NCBI RefSeq assembly: GCF_037027585.1
Contig: NZ_JAXCLE010000001.1
Location: forward strand, 310,001-374,000
Origin: Solibacillus ferritrahens
GTDB lineage: Bacteria; Bacillota; Bacilli; Bacillales_A; Planococcaceae
Direction of reading: 5' to 3'
DNA length: 64,000 nucleotides
Part shown: positions 25,692 through 33,821 of the stretch, piece after piece
Layout of the letters: each line of letters opens with the position of its first letter
How positions within the stretch are numbered: position 1 is the stretch's first letter
Translations under genes and position numbers: made by a program
The notes under the pieces: generated by a model
What the model was told of the DNA's origin: nothing
The model's database searches: none
The model's input: only the letters and a program-made list of their open reading frames with translations

Positions 25692-27251
25692 TTATGCTTT
25701 TGCGATTTCTTTTAAAGAGCGTCGTAGAATTTTGCCTGTTGTATTCTTTGGAAGTTCGTCCAATATTTCAATGACAGACGGCACTTTGTATTTTACAATA
25801 TGCTTTGCACAGTATGCTCGAATGTCGTCAATTGTAACAGACGGATCTTTTAATACAACATATGCATGTACCGCCTCACCAAAATCCCGGTCAGGGAAGC
25901 CAACAACTGCTGCTTCTACTATCCCTTCATGTGAGAACAATACTTCCTCTACTTCACGAGGATACACATTGTAACCGCCTACAATTATTAAATCCTTTTT
26001 GCGATCTACGATGTAGAAGTAATCTTCCTCATCTCTTCTCGCTAAATCGCCTGTATATAACCAGCCATCACGAATCGCAACAGCCGTTTCTTCCGGCATT
26101 TTGTAATAGCCCTTCATTACGTTTGGTCCACGAACGATTAATTCGCCGACTTCACCGACTCCTACTTCATCGCCGTTTTCATCAACAATTTTATTTTCAA
26201 CATTCACAATCGATTGCCCGATTGAACCTGGTTTACGTTCACGGTCAATAGGATTAAAGCATGTTACCGGTGAAGCCTCTGATAAACCGTAGCCTTCAGA
26301 AATTCGTACATTAAACTTTTGCTCAAAGTTATGTAGTAATGAAACAGGTAATGATGCTCCCCCAGAGATAGTCAATCGAACGCTTGAAAATGCCGATATG
26401 TCACCTTGGTCATATTGATATAGGAAATTAAACATTGTCGGTACTCCTGCAAATACAGTTGCCTTATATGTCGATGCTAGTTGGAAAATTTCTCCTGGAC
26501 TAAAGCGTGGTGCCAATAATATTGTCGCTCCCCGCGTTAATGGTGAGTTCACCACAACTGTTAATGCAAATACATGGAATACCGGTAATGTTGCAATAAC
26601 ACGATCATCCGTCGTCATTTGCAAATAATCCCCAATATCACGTGCATTAGAAAACAGGTTATTATGTGTCAGCATTGCGCCCTTTGGATGACCCGTTGTA
26701 CCGGAAGTATATAAAATAATAGCTGTATCGTCCGGAGCTAACTCTACCGGCTCTGTCGTACGAGCGGTTGAAGCCAGCACTTGTGAAAACAGCTTTGTTT
26801 TTTCTTTTGCACCATCCGAAAGTGCCGCATATTTCTCACCGATTTCCGGTGTCGTTTCGCAAATAATATACTGTTCAACCTGTGGTAATCCATGCACCCC
26901 TGCTTCCACAAGCGGTAATAGTAAATCCAGTGCGATAACAACCTTTACATCACCATTTTTAATAATATAGGAAATTTCATCTGCTGTATAAATTGGATTA
27001 ATTGGAATCGCGACAGCACCAATACGCATAGACGCGTAAAGACTAATGATGAAATGTGGTGTATTACCAAGTAAAAATGCGACATGATCGCCCTTTTGTA
27101 CACCTAAATCTTCCAAGGCTGCAGCAAATCGTGCAACGGTTTGCTCCAATTCCCCATATGACGTGCCCTTACCTAAAAAATAGTACGCTGTTTTTTCTGG
27201 TTGTTCGAAAGCCTGTTGTCTTACCTTTTCAACTAAATTCAATACACCCAT
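25692..27251 (-). CDS. Long-chain fatty acid--CoA ligase (AMP-forming)
   Basis: An acyl-activating enzyme of 519 residues that makes acyl-CoA through an acyl-adenylate. The AMP-binding P-loop ILYTSGTTGHPKGAML is near residue 180; SEGYGLSEASP, GWLYTGDLAR and the C-terminal KNTTGKILRRSLKE complete the family motifs. The size and the KPGSIGQSIVN region fit LcfB/YhfL-type ligases. In B. subtilis yhfL is close to lplJ, which also lies nearby here, about 5 kb upstream. A degenerate FadR-like half-site precedes the gene (around 27265-27285). Confidence 0.9.
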   Translation of the reverse strand: MGVLNLVEKVRQQAFEQPEKTAYYFLGKGTSYGELEQTVARFAAALEDLGVQKGDHVAFLLGNTPHFIISLYASMRIGAVAIPINPIYTADEISYIIKNGDVKVVIALDLLLPLVEAGVHGLPQVEQYIICETTPEIGEKYAALSDGAKEKTKLFSQVLASTARTTEPVELAPDDTAIILYTSGTTGHPKGAMLTHNNLFSNARDIGDYLQMTTDDRVIATLPVFHVFALTVVVNSPLTRGATILLAPRFSPGEIFQLASTYKATVFAGVPTMFNFLYQYDQGDISAFSSVRLTISGGASLPVSLLHNFEQKFNVRISEGYGLSEASPVTCFNPIDRERKPGSIGQSIVNVENKIVDENGDEVGVGEVGELIVRGPNVMKGYYKMPEETAVAIRDGWLYTGDLARRDEEDYFYIVDRKKDLIIVGGYNVYPREVEEVLFSHEGIVEAAVVGFPDRDFGEAVHAYVVLKDPSVTIDDIRAYCAKHIVKYKVPSVIEILDELPKNTTGKILRRSLKEIAKA

Positions 27252-27379
27252 CCCCTTTATGCGTAAAATGAAACAATATTCACTTTATTAGCATTATAAA
27301 ATAAGTATATTAATAAAACAATACAAAAATCTCGCTCATACCAAAATATTGTACTAAAATCATATTTTTTCTATATCAT

Positions 27380-29320
27380 TCATCCTCGAACATGCGATAA
27401 ATACCGCCATCTTATTAAATAGAAATAGACGACTTGGATAATTGCAAACAAAGTAAATGAAAATACAACTTCCTTTACAATCGATAAATTCATCACATCG
27501 TTTAATACGGTTTGGACGACATAGAACGCGAAAGCACTATGGATAAAGGCTAAACCCCATGGCAGGAAGAACTGAATGACTAAATTCCGTGTAATAAGCC
27601 GCTTTAATTCTTTATCACTTAAGCCGACTTTTATGAGCATATCAAACTGTTTTTTCTCCCGGTCCAAGTTTGCATAAATTTTGAAATAAACAAAGCTTCC
27701 TGATGCCAATAAAAATACAGCTACTACTAATATACCAACGAGTGTTAACAAAGAATACGTAGCTAATATATAAGAATAATTTAAACCTGCATTTTCAAAA
27801 TAAAACGGGAGTGTATATTCACTATTTAAAATATAATCTCTAGCGACCATTTGCTGAATTCCAAGACCAATTTTGTCAGTTTCAGTCCAGTTCGGAATAT
27901 CAAAAGTAAATAGATGATAACCCGGCTCTACAACAGGTGTCATCTCAAAATCATGCACTAGACGAGTAAAGTCTTCATCGCTGATTATAATCGCATTACT
28001 GCTAATAATCGCTGTGGGGAAAAACATTTTCGGATACACACTATCAATCGTCAAGTTAATATTGTTTTCCTTTAAAACCGTCTCGACAACCTTCTCCTCC
28101 AATGTCTCAATCGAATCTTCCGAGTACGGAATGAACATCGCTTCCCCACTTGTTAAACTAACAAGCGGATATTTATAGGAAAACAGTAAATGGTTAATAT
28201 CGGTTTCCCGAAAGACCTCTACCGGATTCGAGGTATAGGTGGATGTTTGACGTACTACAGTAAAACGAGTCATCTGATAACTAATTCCACTATCTTCAAG
28301 CTCATCAATAATCGAGAGGATATGCGCAGTTTCAAAAGGATTATCCATTTCCCCTTTATAAATAAGCCCAATCGGGTTGAGCTTATCGTATTGGGAAGTA
28401 TAGGACGACATCGCAGATAATACGCCTACCGTTAAAAAAGCAAGTGTGGAAACAAGGGTAACGATGAAGAACATCCGAGAATTCACACGTAAAATATGCA
28501 CTTGCTCGGCTATCGCCAACATACGCGCCCTTTTCCAATAAAACAGCTTGCGATTCTTCAAACTATCTATAATAAAAAGCGTTGTATCGGTAAAGAAATA
28601 ATACGTCCCAAAAGTTACAAAGATTGGGATAAGCAGCGTATACGTAAAAATGGATGATTTTGTTGTAATAAGTGCTAAACTGTATCCACATAAAATAAGG
28701 ACAATTCCTAAAATTGCACTACGTTTTGAATAGGTCGCTACAACATCAACAAATTTGGGACCCCTAATCAAATTCCTAATTTTAATGTCAGGAGTAAACA
28801 TAATACTAATTGTCGAAATTACAATAAACGCACTCAAGTAAACAAATAACGTCAGCACAAACGGCTCCCATGATAAATAGAGCGGCAACGCAGTTAAGTT
28901 TAAAATTTCACGAACAATCATAAAGAAAAACTTAGAAAACGCATAGCCAAAAATAATTCCCGAAATGCATGAGAATATACCGATTGTCATCGTTTCGATA
29001 ATAATCAGTTTTCCAAGTTGATTGCGATCCATCCCAAGTTGCAGCAATATCGCAAATTCCTTTGAACGCGCCTCTAAAAAGGCCCTCATTGAATAAAAAA
29101 TGAAAAACCATGAAAATAGAACAAGTATAATTTCAGCAACAACCATCCCTGCAATTGATACTTCTCCTAAAAAACCACTTTCAATTTCAGGATGAAACAT
29201 TAACATTGAATAGATAAAAAAAACAAAAACACTGAAAAAGCTGGCCATAAAAAAAGCAGCATAGTTTCTAAAATTCCGGAAAACGTTACGGTAAGCGAAT
29301 TGAAGAAAAGTCACCGACAT
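27380..29320 (-). CDS. BceB-type ABC transporter permease
   Basis: A 646-residue permease, exactly the size of BceB/PsdB-type transporters for cell-wall-active peptide antibiotics. About ten membrane segments are visible, with a large extracellular domain (roughly residues 310-510) between segments seven and eight, where peptides are recognised. FtsX-like permease regions flank it. It overlaps the ATPase gene by 35 bases. The ATG at 29320 is very close to GGGGGG; GTG two codons later is possible. Together with the ATPase, kinase and regulator it forms a complete detoxification and sensing module. Confidence 0.92.
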   Translation of the reverse strand: MSVTFLQFAYRNVFRNFRNYAAFFMASFFSVFVFFIYSMLMFHPEIESGFLGEVSIAGMVVAEIILVLFSWFFIFYSMRAFLEARSKEFAILLQLGMDRNQLGKLIIIETMTIGIFSCISGIIFGYAFSKFFFMIVREILNLTALPLYLSWEPFVLTLFVYLSAFIVISTISIMFTPDIKIRNLIRGPKFVDVVATYSKRSAILGIVLILCGYSLALITTKSSIFTYTLLIPIFVTFGTYYFFTDTTLFIIDSLKNRKLFYWKRARMLAIAEQVHILRVNSRMFFIVTLVSTLAFLTVGVLSAMSSYTSQYDKLNPIGLIYKGEMDNPFETAHILSIIDELEDSGISYQMTRFTVVRQTSTYTSNPVEVFRETDINHLLFSYKYPLVSLTSGEAMFIPYSEDSIETLEEKVVETVLKENNINLTIDSVYPKMFFPTAIISSNAIIISDEDFTRLVHDFEMTPVVEPGYHLFTFDIPNWTETDKIGLGIQQMVARDYILNSEYTLPFYFENAGLNYSYILATYSLLTLVGILVVAVFLLASGSFVYFKIYANLDREKKQFDMLIKVGLSDKELKRLITRNLVIQFFLPWGLAFIHSAFAFYVVQTVLNDVMNLSIVKEVVFSFTLFAIIQVVYFYLIRWRYLSHVRG

Positions 29321-30059
29321 GTCCCCCCAATAAACTTAATACATTTAAAATTCGTTGGAAAAATGTTTGGCGTCGGTCATCTTTATAGATTTCATTGAAA
29401 AACTCACCATCTTTAATAAAAATTACACGGTCGCAATAGCTCGCTGCGATTGGATCATGTGTCACCATTAAAATAGTGGTGTTATTATCTTGATTCATTT
29501 TTCCCAATAATTCCAATACTTCTCGTGACGCATTCGAGTCTAAATTGCCTGTTGGTTCATCCGCTAAAACAAGCATCGGTTTATGAATTAATGCCCGAGC
29601 AATCGCAGTACGCTGCGCTTGTCCACCGGATATTTCATTTGGACGCTTTACTAAAATAGAAGTTAATTCGAGCAGCTCACTTAAATGATGCAAGCGCTCT
29701 TCCATTACGGCAATTGGCTGTTCATCAAGCGTTAACGGCAATATAATGTTTTCTTCTACCGTCAAAGTCGGAAGCAAATTGAAATCCTGAAATATAAATC
29801 CTAGCTGACGTCGACGGAAAAATGCAAGCTCTTCACTATTCAGCTTTTGAGGTTTCATTCCATTGAATATAATCTCTCCGGAAGTAAGCGTATCAATCAT
29901 GGAGACCATATTTAACAGTGTTGTTTTACCACTGCCTGAGGGACCCATAATTGCTATAAACTCACCTTTTTCCACTTCAAAACTAAGTTGGTTTAGTGCA
30001 CGCTTCGTCACTTTTCCTTCATACACTTTCGTTGCTTCCTGTATTTGTAAAATTGGCAT
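29286..30059 (-). CDS. BceA-type ABC transporter ATP-binding protein
   Basis: The ATPase partner of the permease. Walker A is GPSGSGKTT, the Q-loop is QDFNLLPTL, the signature is ISGGQAQRTAIARAL and Walker B is MLVLADEPTGNLDS. The length of 257 residues is typical for the MacB/LolD-like class used by Bce modules. The ATG follows AAAAGGAG. Its 3' end overlaps the permease by 35 bases, and an unidentified gene precedes it by 11 bases. Confidence 0.94.
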   Translation of the reverse strand: MPILQIQEATKVYEGKVTKRALNQLSFEVEKGEFIAIMGPSGSGKTTLLNMVSMIDTLTSGEIIFNGMKPQKLNSEELAFFRRRQLGFIFQDFNLLPTLTVEENIILPLTLDEQPIAVMEERLHHLSELLELTSILVKRPNEISGGQAQRTAIARALIHKPMLVLADEPTGNLDSNASREVLELLGKMNQDNNTTILMVTHDPIAASYCDRVIFIKDGEFFNEIYKDDRRQTFFQRILNVLSLLGGHVGDFSSIRLP

Positions 30060-30070
30060 AGTAACTCCTT

Positions 30071-30493
30071 TTAAACGAGTATATTACTTTCTATCACCCA
30101 AGGCAGGACAACTTCAAAGCTAATTTCGATAATAGGACCGTCCATGATTATTGGAACGTGATCCATTTCATCGGTTAGCGAAAAACAATACTCTCCTATT
30201 ATGATATCCCATCCATCGACTTCACCTTCCACAATTTCACCGATAATATGGTATTTCCCTGAATACATAATAGCTGTATTGTCGTTTACTTGATGGCTTT
30301 CAAGTTGACTTGGCTTTGAAAGATCGATACCGAGCTCCTTAGCGAAATCAAGTACGATATGTTCTAAATGTTTTTCACACACTTCTACAAAATTGTGGCA
30401 TTCCTTACTCATACAACGATAGCTGTTAAATTCAAATGCCGTTTTTGTTTTTTCTACATCTACCGCTAATTTCCAGTCTCCAATGTGTACCAT
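30071..30493 (-). CDS. Uncharacterised soluble protein inside a Bce-type operon
   Basis: A 140-residue acidic protein that I do not recognise with certainty. It begins MVHIGDWKLAVDVEKT, has three cysteines in RCMSKECHNFVEVC that could bind a metal, and continues with alternating strand-like stretches (YHIIGEIVEGEVDGWD, GPIIEISFEVVLPWVI). No signal peptide or membrane segment is seen. A family of Bacillus proteins starting with a similar KLAVDVEKT segment exists to my memory, without known function. It lies ten bases after the kinase gene and 11 before the ATPase gene, with its own strong ribosome site (AGGGGGCG), so it is part of the operon. Confidence 0.75.
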   Translation of the reverse strand: MVHIGDWKLAVDVEKTKTAFEFNSYRCMSKECHNFVEVCEKHLEHIVLDFAKELGIDLSKPSQLESHQVNDNTAIMYSGKYHIIGEIVEGEVDGWDIIIGEYCFSLTDEMDHVPIIMDGPIIEISFEVVLPWVIESNILV

Positions 30494-30503
30494 CGAACGC
30501 CCC

Positions 30504-31487
30504 CTAAGATTGAAATACCACTTCTACCTGTGTGCCTTGACCTGTTTCTGAAGTAATAACGAGCTGATGACCGAGCTTATCGCATATTTCCTTTGCAATA
30601 TAAAGCCCCATACCGGTAGATTCACCAGTTTTCCGACCATTTTCCCCAGTATAAAATGCTTTCGTAATTCGGGACAAATCAGCTTTCGGTATGCCAATTC
30701 CTTCATCCCGTATACATAATTGCACTTGGTTTTCCTTCTGTACTACCGTAATATATATTTTCTTATTTGGTTCAAATGTATATTTAACTGCATTCGTAAT
30801 AAATTGTTCAATTAAAAAATGAAGCCATTTTATATCACTCATTACTATTATATCTTCATCAATGTTTACTTCCGGAAAGACACGATTCGTAATAAATAAA
30901 CGTTTATTCTCATTGATAGTATCCATTACAACGGATTTAAGCGGTACTTTCATGATTTGCATATCGTCGGCGAAATTTTCCAATCGCGCATGCATTAACA
31001 CCATTTCAAGACCTCGCTTTAAACGCTCCACTTCCTCTTGGACACTTTTTTTATCAAGCTCCTCTTCCTGCTGCAACAACAGCTCCAAAACCGACACTGG
31101 TGTTTTCATCTGGTGGACCCACTGATTCATAAATTTATATTGCCGCGATTGAGTCGCATACAGTACCTGTACTTCATGCTGATACAGCCGGTACAGTTCA
31201 TGTAAATACTGTTCTGTCACTGCATATTCATACGTTTTCGCATTTTTTTGAAGCGCATCTTCCATTGTACTTGGCAGTACCGAAATCTTCGCTAAATATC
31301 GGCGTCTTAGCATATACCTCACAACTAGAAAAGAAAGAATAAGAAGAAAACTAATAGCAATGGCATAAATAGCGGTATTGATGTCACGAAACCCATCCAG
31401 CCAAAATAATGATAGTAAAAATAATGTCAGTACAATTTGGAAAATAATATAGGAAAGATGCTCCTTAATAAATAGTTTGATTGCCAT
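30504..31487 (-). CDS. Intramembrane-sensing histidine kinase (BceS-like)
   Basis: The kinase has two membrane segments (about residues 12-30 and 37-57) with only a few residues between them, the hallmark of intramembrane-sensing kinases that get their signal from a Bce-type transporter. The phosphorylated residue is His125 in HQMKTPVSVLEL. The ATPase domain has FITNAVKYTF, IRDEGIGIPKAD and GMGLYIAKEIC. The start codon overlaps the regulator stop as TAATG, and the 327-residue length is normal for BceS. Confidence 0.93.
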   Translation of the reverse strand: MAIKLFIKEHLSYIIFQIVLTLFLLSLFWLDGFRDINTAIYAIAISFLLILSFLVVRYMLRRRYLAKISVLPSTMEDALQKNAKTYEYAVTEQYLHELYRLYQHEVQVLYATQSRQYKFMNQWVHQMKTPVSVLELLLQQEEELDKKSVQEEVERLKRGLEMVLMHARLENFADDMQIMKVPLKSVVMDTINENKRLFITNRVFPEVNIDEDIIVMSDIKWLHFLIEQFITNAVKYTFEPNKKIYITVVQKENQVQLCIRDEGIGIPKADLSRITKAFYTGENGRKTGESTGMGLYIAKEICDKLGHQLVITSETGQGTQVEVVFQS

Positions 31488-32191
31488 TACATTTCCTCCG
31501 CACTTAATAAAAAGCGGTAGCCTGCCCCGCGCACGGTTTCAATCATTGACTTCACTCCATAATCCGCTAACTTTTTCCGAACACGAGTCATATTCACATT
31601 CAATGTATTCTCATCGACAAATGCTTGATCATCCCATAGTTCCTCCAGCAAATGATCTCGCGACACTACTTTTGGTGCTTGTCCCATTAATAAACCCAAA
31701 ATAATACATTCCTTCTTTTGCAAAGGAATGACCAAATCTCTTAACTGAAGTTCCATCCGTTCCAAGTATAAAGTGAGCTGACCTTGTACAACTGTTCGCT
31801 CTTCCTGTCTTGTGGAATATTCACCATATGTACGACGTAAATGACTGCGAATTTTAGCAAGTACAATTTCATAGTTGAATGGCTTCGTAATAAAGTCATC
31901 CCCACCATTTTCCAATGCGAAAATTTGATCCATTTCTCCAGAACGTGCAGAAATGAACAGTATTGGACATTTCGTAAATTGCCTTAATTTCCGGCACCAA
32001 TAATATCCATCATAAGAAGGTAAATTTATATCCAATAAAATCAGATGTGGTGAAAATGCCATGCATTGCTCGACCAATAAATCAAAGTCATCAATCGTCT
32101 CCACATCATATTGATATTTCCTTAATGTATCTGCTAATAGAGAAGCTATTTTTGGATCATCCTCTACGATGAAAATTCGATGCTTTTCCAT
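31487..32191 (-). CDS. OmpR-family response regulator (BceR-like)
   Basis: A two-domain regulator of 234 residues. The receiver has acidic residues at 11-12 and the phospho-acceptor Asp54 (LILLDINLPSYDG). The C-terminal winged helix (about 130-230) ends with VRGAGYRFLL. It is the first gene of the regulator-kinase-unknown-ATPase-permease operon and should activate the transporter genes when cell-wall peptides are present. AAAAGGAGG precedes the ATG. Confidence 0.94.
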   Translation of the reverse strand: MEKHRIFIVEDDPKIASLLADTLRKYQYDVETIDDFDLLVEQCMAFSPHLILLDINLPSYDGYYWCRKLRQFTKCPILFISARSGEMDQIFALENGGDDFITKPFNYEIVLAKIRSHLRRTYGEYSTRQEERTVVQGQLTLYLERMELQLRDLVIPLQKKECIILGLLMGQAPKVVSRDHLLEELWDDQAFVDENTLNVNMTRVRKKLADYGVKSMIETVRGAGYRFLLSAEEM

Positions 32192-32326
32192 CTGAATGAC
32201 CTCCTTTTCAATAGGTTATCAAATAATAATACCTAATCATTTTAAATAATCCATCGTTCCTGCAGCGGCAACGTTTCACCGCAATAAGATGGACTTAAAA
32301 AATCTTTTTGAGTTTATCTTATTGTA

Positions 32327-32361
32327 CCAAAAAAAAGGAGCTCTCGAAATTAGGAGCCCCC
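32327..32361 (-). terminator. Terminator of the lipoate ligase gene
   Basis: GGAGCTC (32337-32343) pairs with GAGCCCC (32354-32360, one G-T pair), followed on the reverse strand by eight T. Confidence 0.75.
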
Positions 32362-32396
32362 TCTTTAAACAACCTCATGATGCGATACACTGGATG

Positions 32397-33389
32397 CTAG
32401 TATATTAATTGAAGGAAGTCCTCTTCAGATACCCCACCAAAATAAGTAGGAATTTCAATATTTTTTAGCTTTTCCGCAATTGCACCACGTTCGTATTTAG
32501 TGCCGATCAGTAATTGTGCGACTTCCTCCACATCACCGATACCGAAGAAATCACCAAAGATTGTTGCGTCTTCAATAACTCCTTTGTTTACATCTAAACG
32601 AATATCTAAACCGCCTGATGGAAATCGCTTAGTCTTTTGAATATTGAAGCGTGGCGATTTGCCATAATTCCATTCCCATAACTGATAGCGGCTTTTGGAA
32701 ATTTCATGGATTTTTCCCCAATCCTCTTCCGTAAGCTCATAATATTTAATGTTTTCTTCCCCACCGAAAATCGATTTTAAAATTTCCATGCGGAACTCTT
32801 CAACTGTAATTTTTTCAGGTAGGAAATCAACTATGTTTGCGACACGCGAGCGCACAGACTTAATCCCTTTAGATTCGATTTTGTCCTGTTTAACTTTAAG
32901 TGAATTAACAACAGCATCTATATCCAGATCAAACATTAACGTACCATGACTAAACATTCGGCCACGAGTTGAATATTGTGCATTGCCCGATACTTTCTTG
33001 CCTTCAGCCAAAATATCATTACGACCCGATAGCTCTGAATTTACTCCTAATTTCGCAAGTGCATCCACAACTGGTTGTGTAAACTTTTTGTAGTTGCTGA
33101 AACTGTTCCCATCATCCTTCGTTAAAAAGCTAAAGTTTAAATTGTTAAGATCATGGTAAACTGCGCCACCACCTGAAAGGCGTCGCACAACAATAATTCC
33201 GTTTTTTTCTACATAGTCCGTATTAATTTCTTCGATTGTGTTTTGGTTTTTCCCGATAATGATTGAAGGCTGATTAATGTAAAACAGTAAATAATCATCT
33301 TTTTCAATATCCATATTCTTTAATACATACTCTTCTATCGCCAAGTTAATGCGTGGATCTGTAATCCCTTTGTTATCGATAAAATACAT
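32397..33389 (-). CDS. lplJ: Lipoate--protein ligase
   Basis: LplJ activates free lipoate with ATP and attaches it to lipoyl domains of 2-oxoacid dehydrogenases and GcvH. The conserved RRLSGGGAVYHDLNNLNFSF and GRNDILAEGKKVSGNAQY motifs, the latter with the catalytic lysine, are present, as is an accessory C-terminal domain. The protein has 330 residues. The ATG at 33389 follows AAGGAGAG; the GTG six codons earlier overlaps that site. In B. subtilis the gene (formerly yhfJ) has yhfH as a close neighbour, as here. Confidence 0.95.
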   Translation of the reverse strand: MYFIDNKGITDPRINLAIEEYVLKNMDIEKDDYLLFYINQPSIIIGKNQNTIEEINTDYVEKNGIIVVRRLSGGGAVYHDLNNLNFSFLTKDDGNSFSNYKKFTQPVVDALAKLGVNSELSGRNDILAEGKKVSGNAQYSTRGRMFSHGTLMFDLDIDAVVNSLKVKQDKIESKGIKSVRSRVANIVDFLPEKITVEEFRMEILKSIFGGEENIKYYELTEEDWGKIHEISKSRYQLWEWNYGKSPRFNIQKTKRFPSGGLDIRLDVNKGVIEDATIFGDFFGIGDVEEVAQLLIGTKYERGAIAEKLKNIEIPTYFGGVSEEDFLQLIY

Positions 33390-33449
33390 GGGGCTTCTCT
33401 CCTTCACAATATGTCCAAATTTATTTTAACTTAAAATGGGCCATTTGTG

Positions 33450-33478
33450 TTGACGAATTAAATCTGTTATAATACAAT
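33450..33478 (+). promoter_or_regulatory. yhfH promoter
   Basis: TTGACG (33450-33455) and TACAAT (33473-33478) are separated by 17 bases, about 50 bases before the yhfH start. Confidence 0.7.
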
Positions 33479-33529
33479 ACATAATATAAACAGAAGTAAT
33501 ATAACAGAACATTAAAGGAGGCATGCACA

Positions 33530-33655
33530 ATGTTAGAAAACGTAGTGGAATTTTTCAAGAATTTACCTGATAAAATTTGCGTTCAATGCGGTGATAAAAT
33601 CGAAGAACAAAGCGAGTGCTACAGCAACAATTGTGATAAATGTAACTCTCTTTAA
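33530..33655 (+). CDS. yhfH: YhfH-family zinc-finger mini-protein
   Basis: A 41-residue protein starting MLENVVEFFKNLPDK, with four cysteines arranged as CVQCGDK, then a CYSNNCDKC cluster, likely to bind zinc. It has AAAGGAGG before the ATG, an upstream promoter and a downstream terminator, so it is a real single-gene unit despite its size. Sequence and position beside lplJ match the YhfH family of Bacillales. The function is unknown. Confidence 0.88.
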   Translation: MLENVVEFFKNLPDKICVQCGDKIEEQSECYSNNCDKCNSL

Positions 33656-33732
33656 TTTTTACACACTGTTTAATTCGCATTATTTCAAACCTTCATCTTA
33701 GATAAAAGATGAACCTATAATAGCTTACATGA

Positions 33733-33765
33733 ACCACGAGCCCGCTCAATGCTCGTGGTTTTTTC
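33733..33765 (+). terminator. Terminator of yhfH
   Basis: A perfect 9-base stem ACCACGAGC/GCTCGTGGT (33733-33741 with 33751-33759) followed by TTTTTT. Confidence 0.9.
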
Positions 33766-33770
33766 TGTCC

Positions 33771-33814
33771 GCAAAAAATAAGCATGGATTCGGGTTACCC
33801 TTGAATCCATGCTT
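33771..33814 (-). terminator. Terminator of yhgE
   Basis: A perfect 12-base stem (33780-33791 with 33803-33814, AAGCATGGATTC) followed on the reverse strand by TTATTTTTTG. Confidence 0.85.
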
Positions 33815-33821
33815 CTTATCT

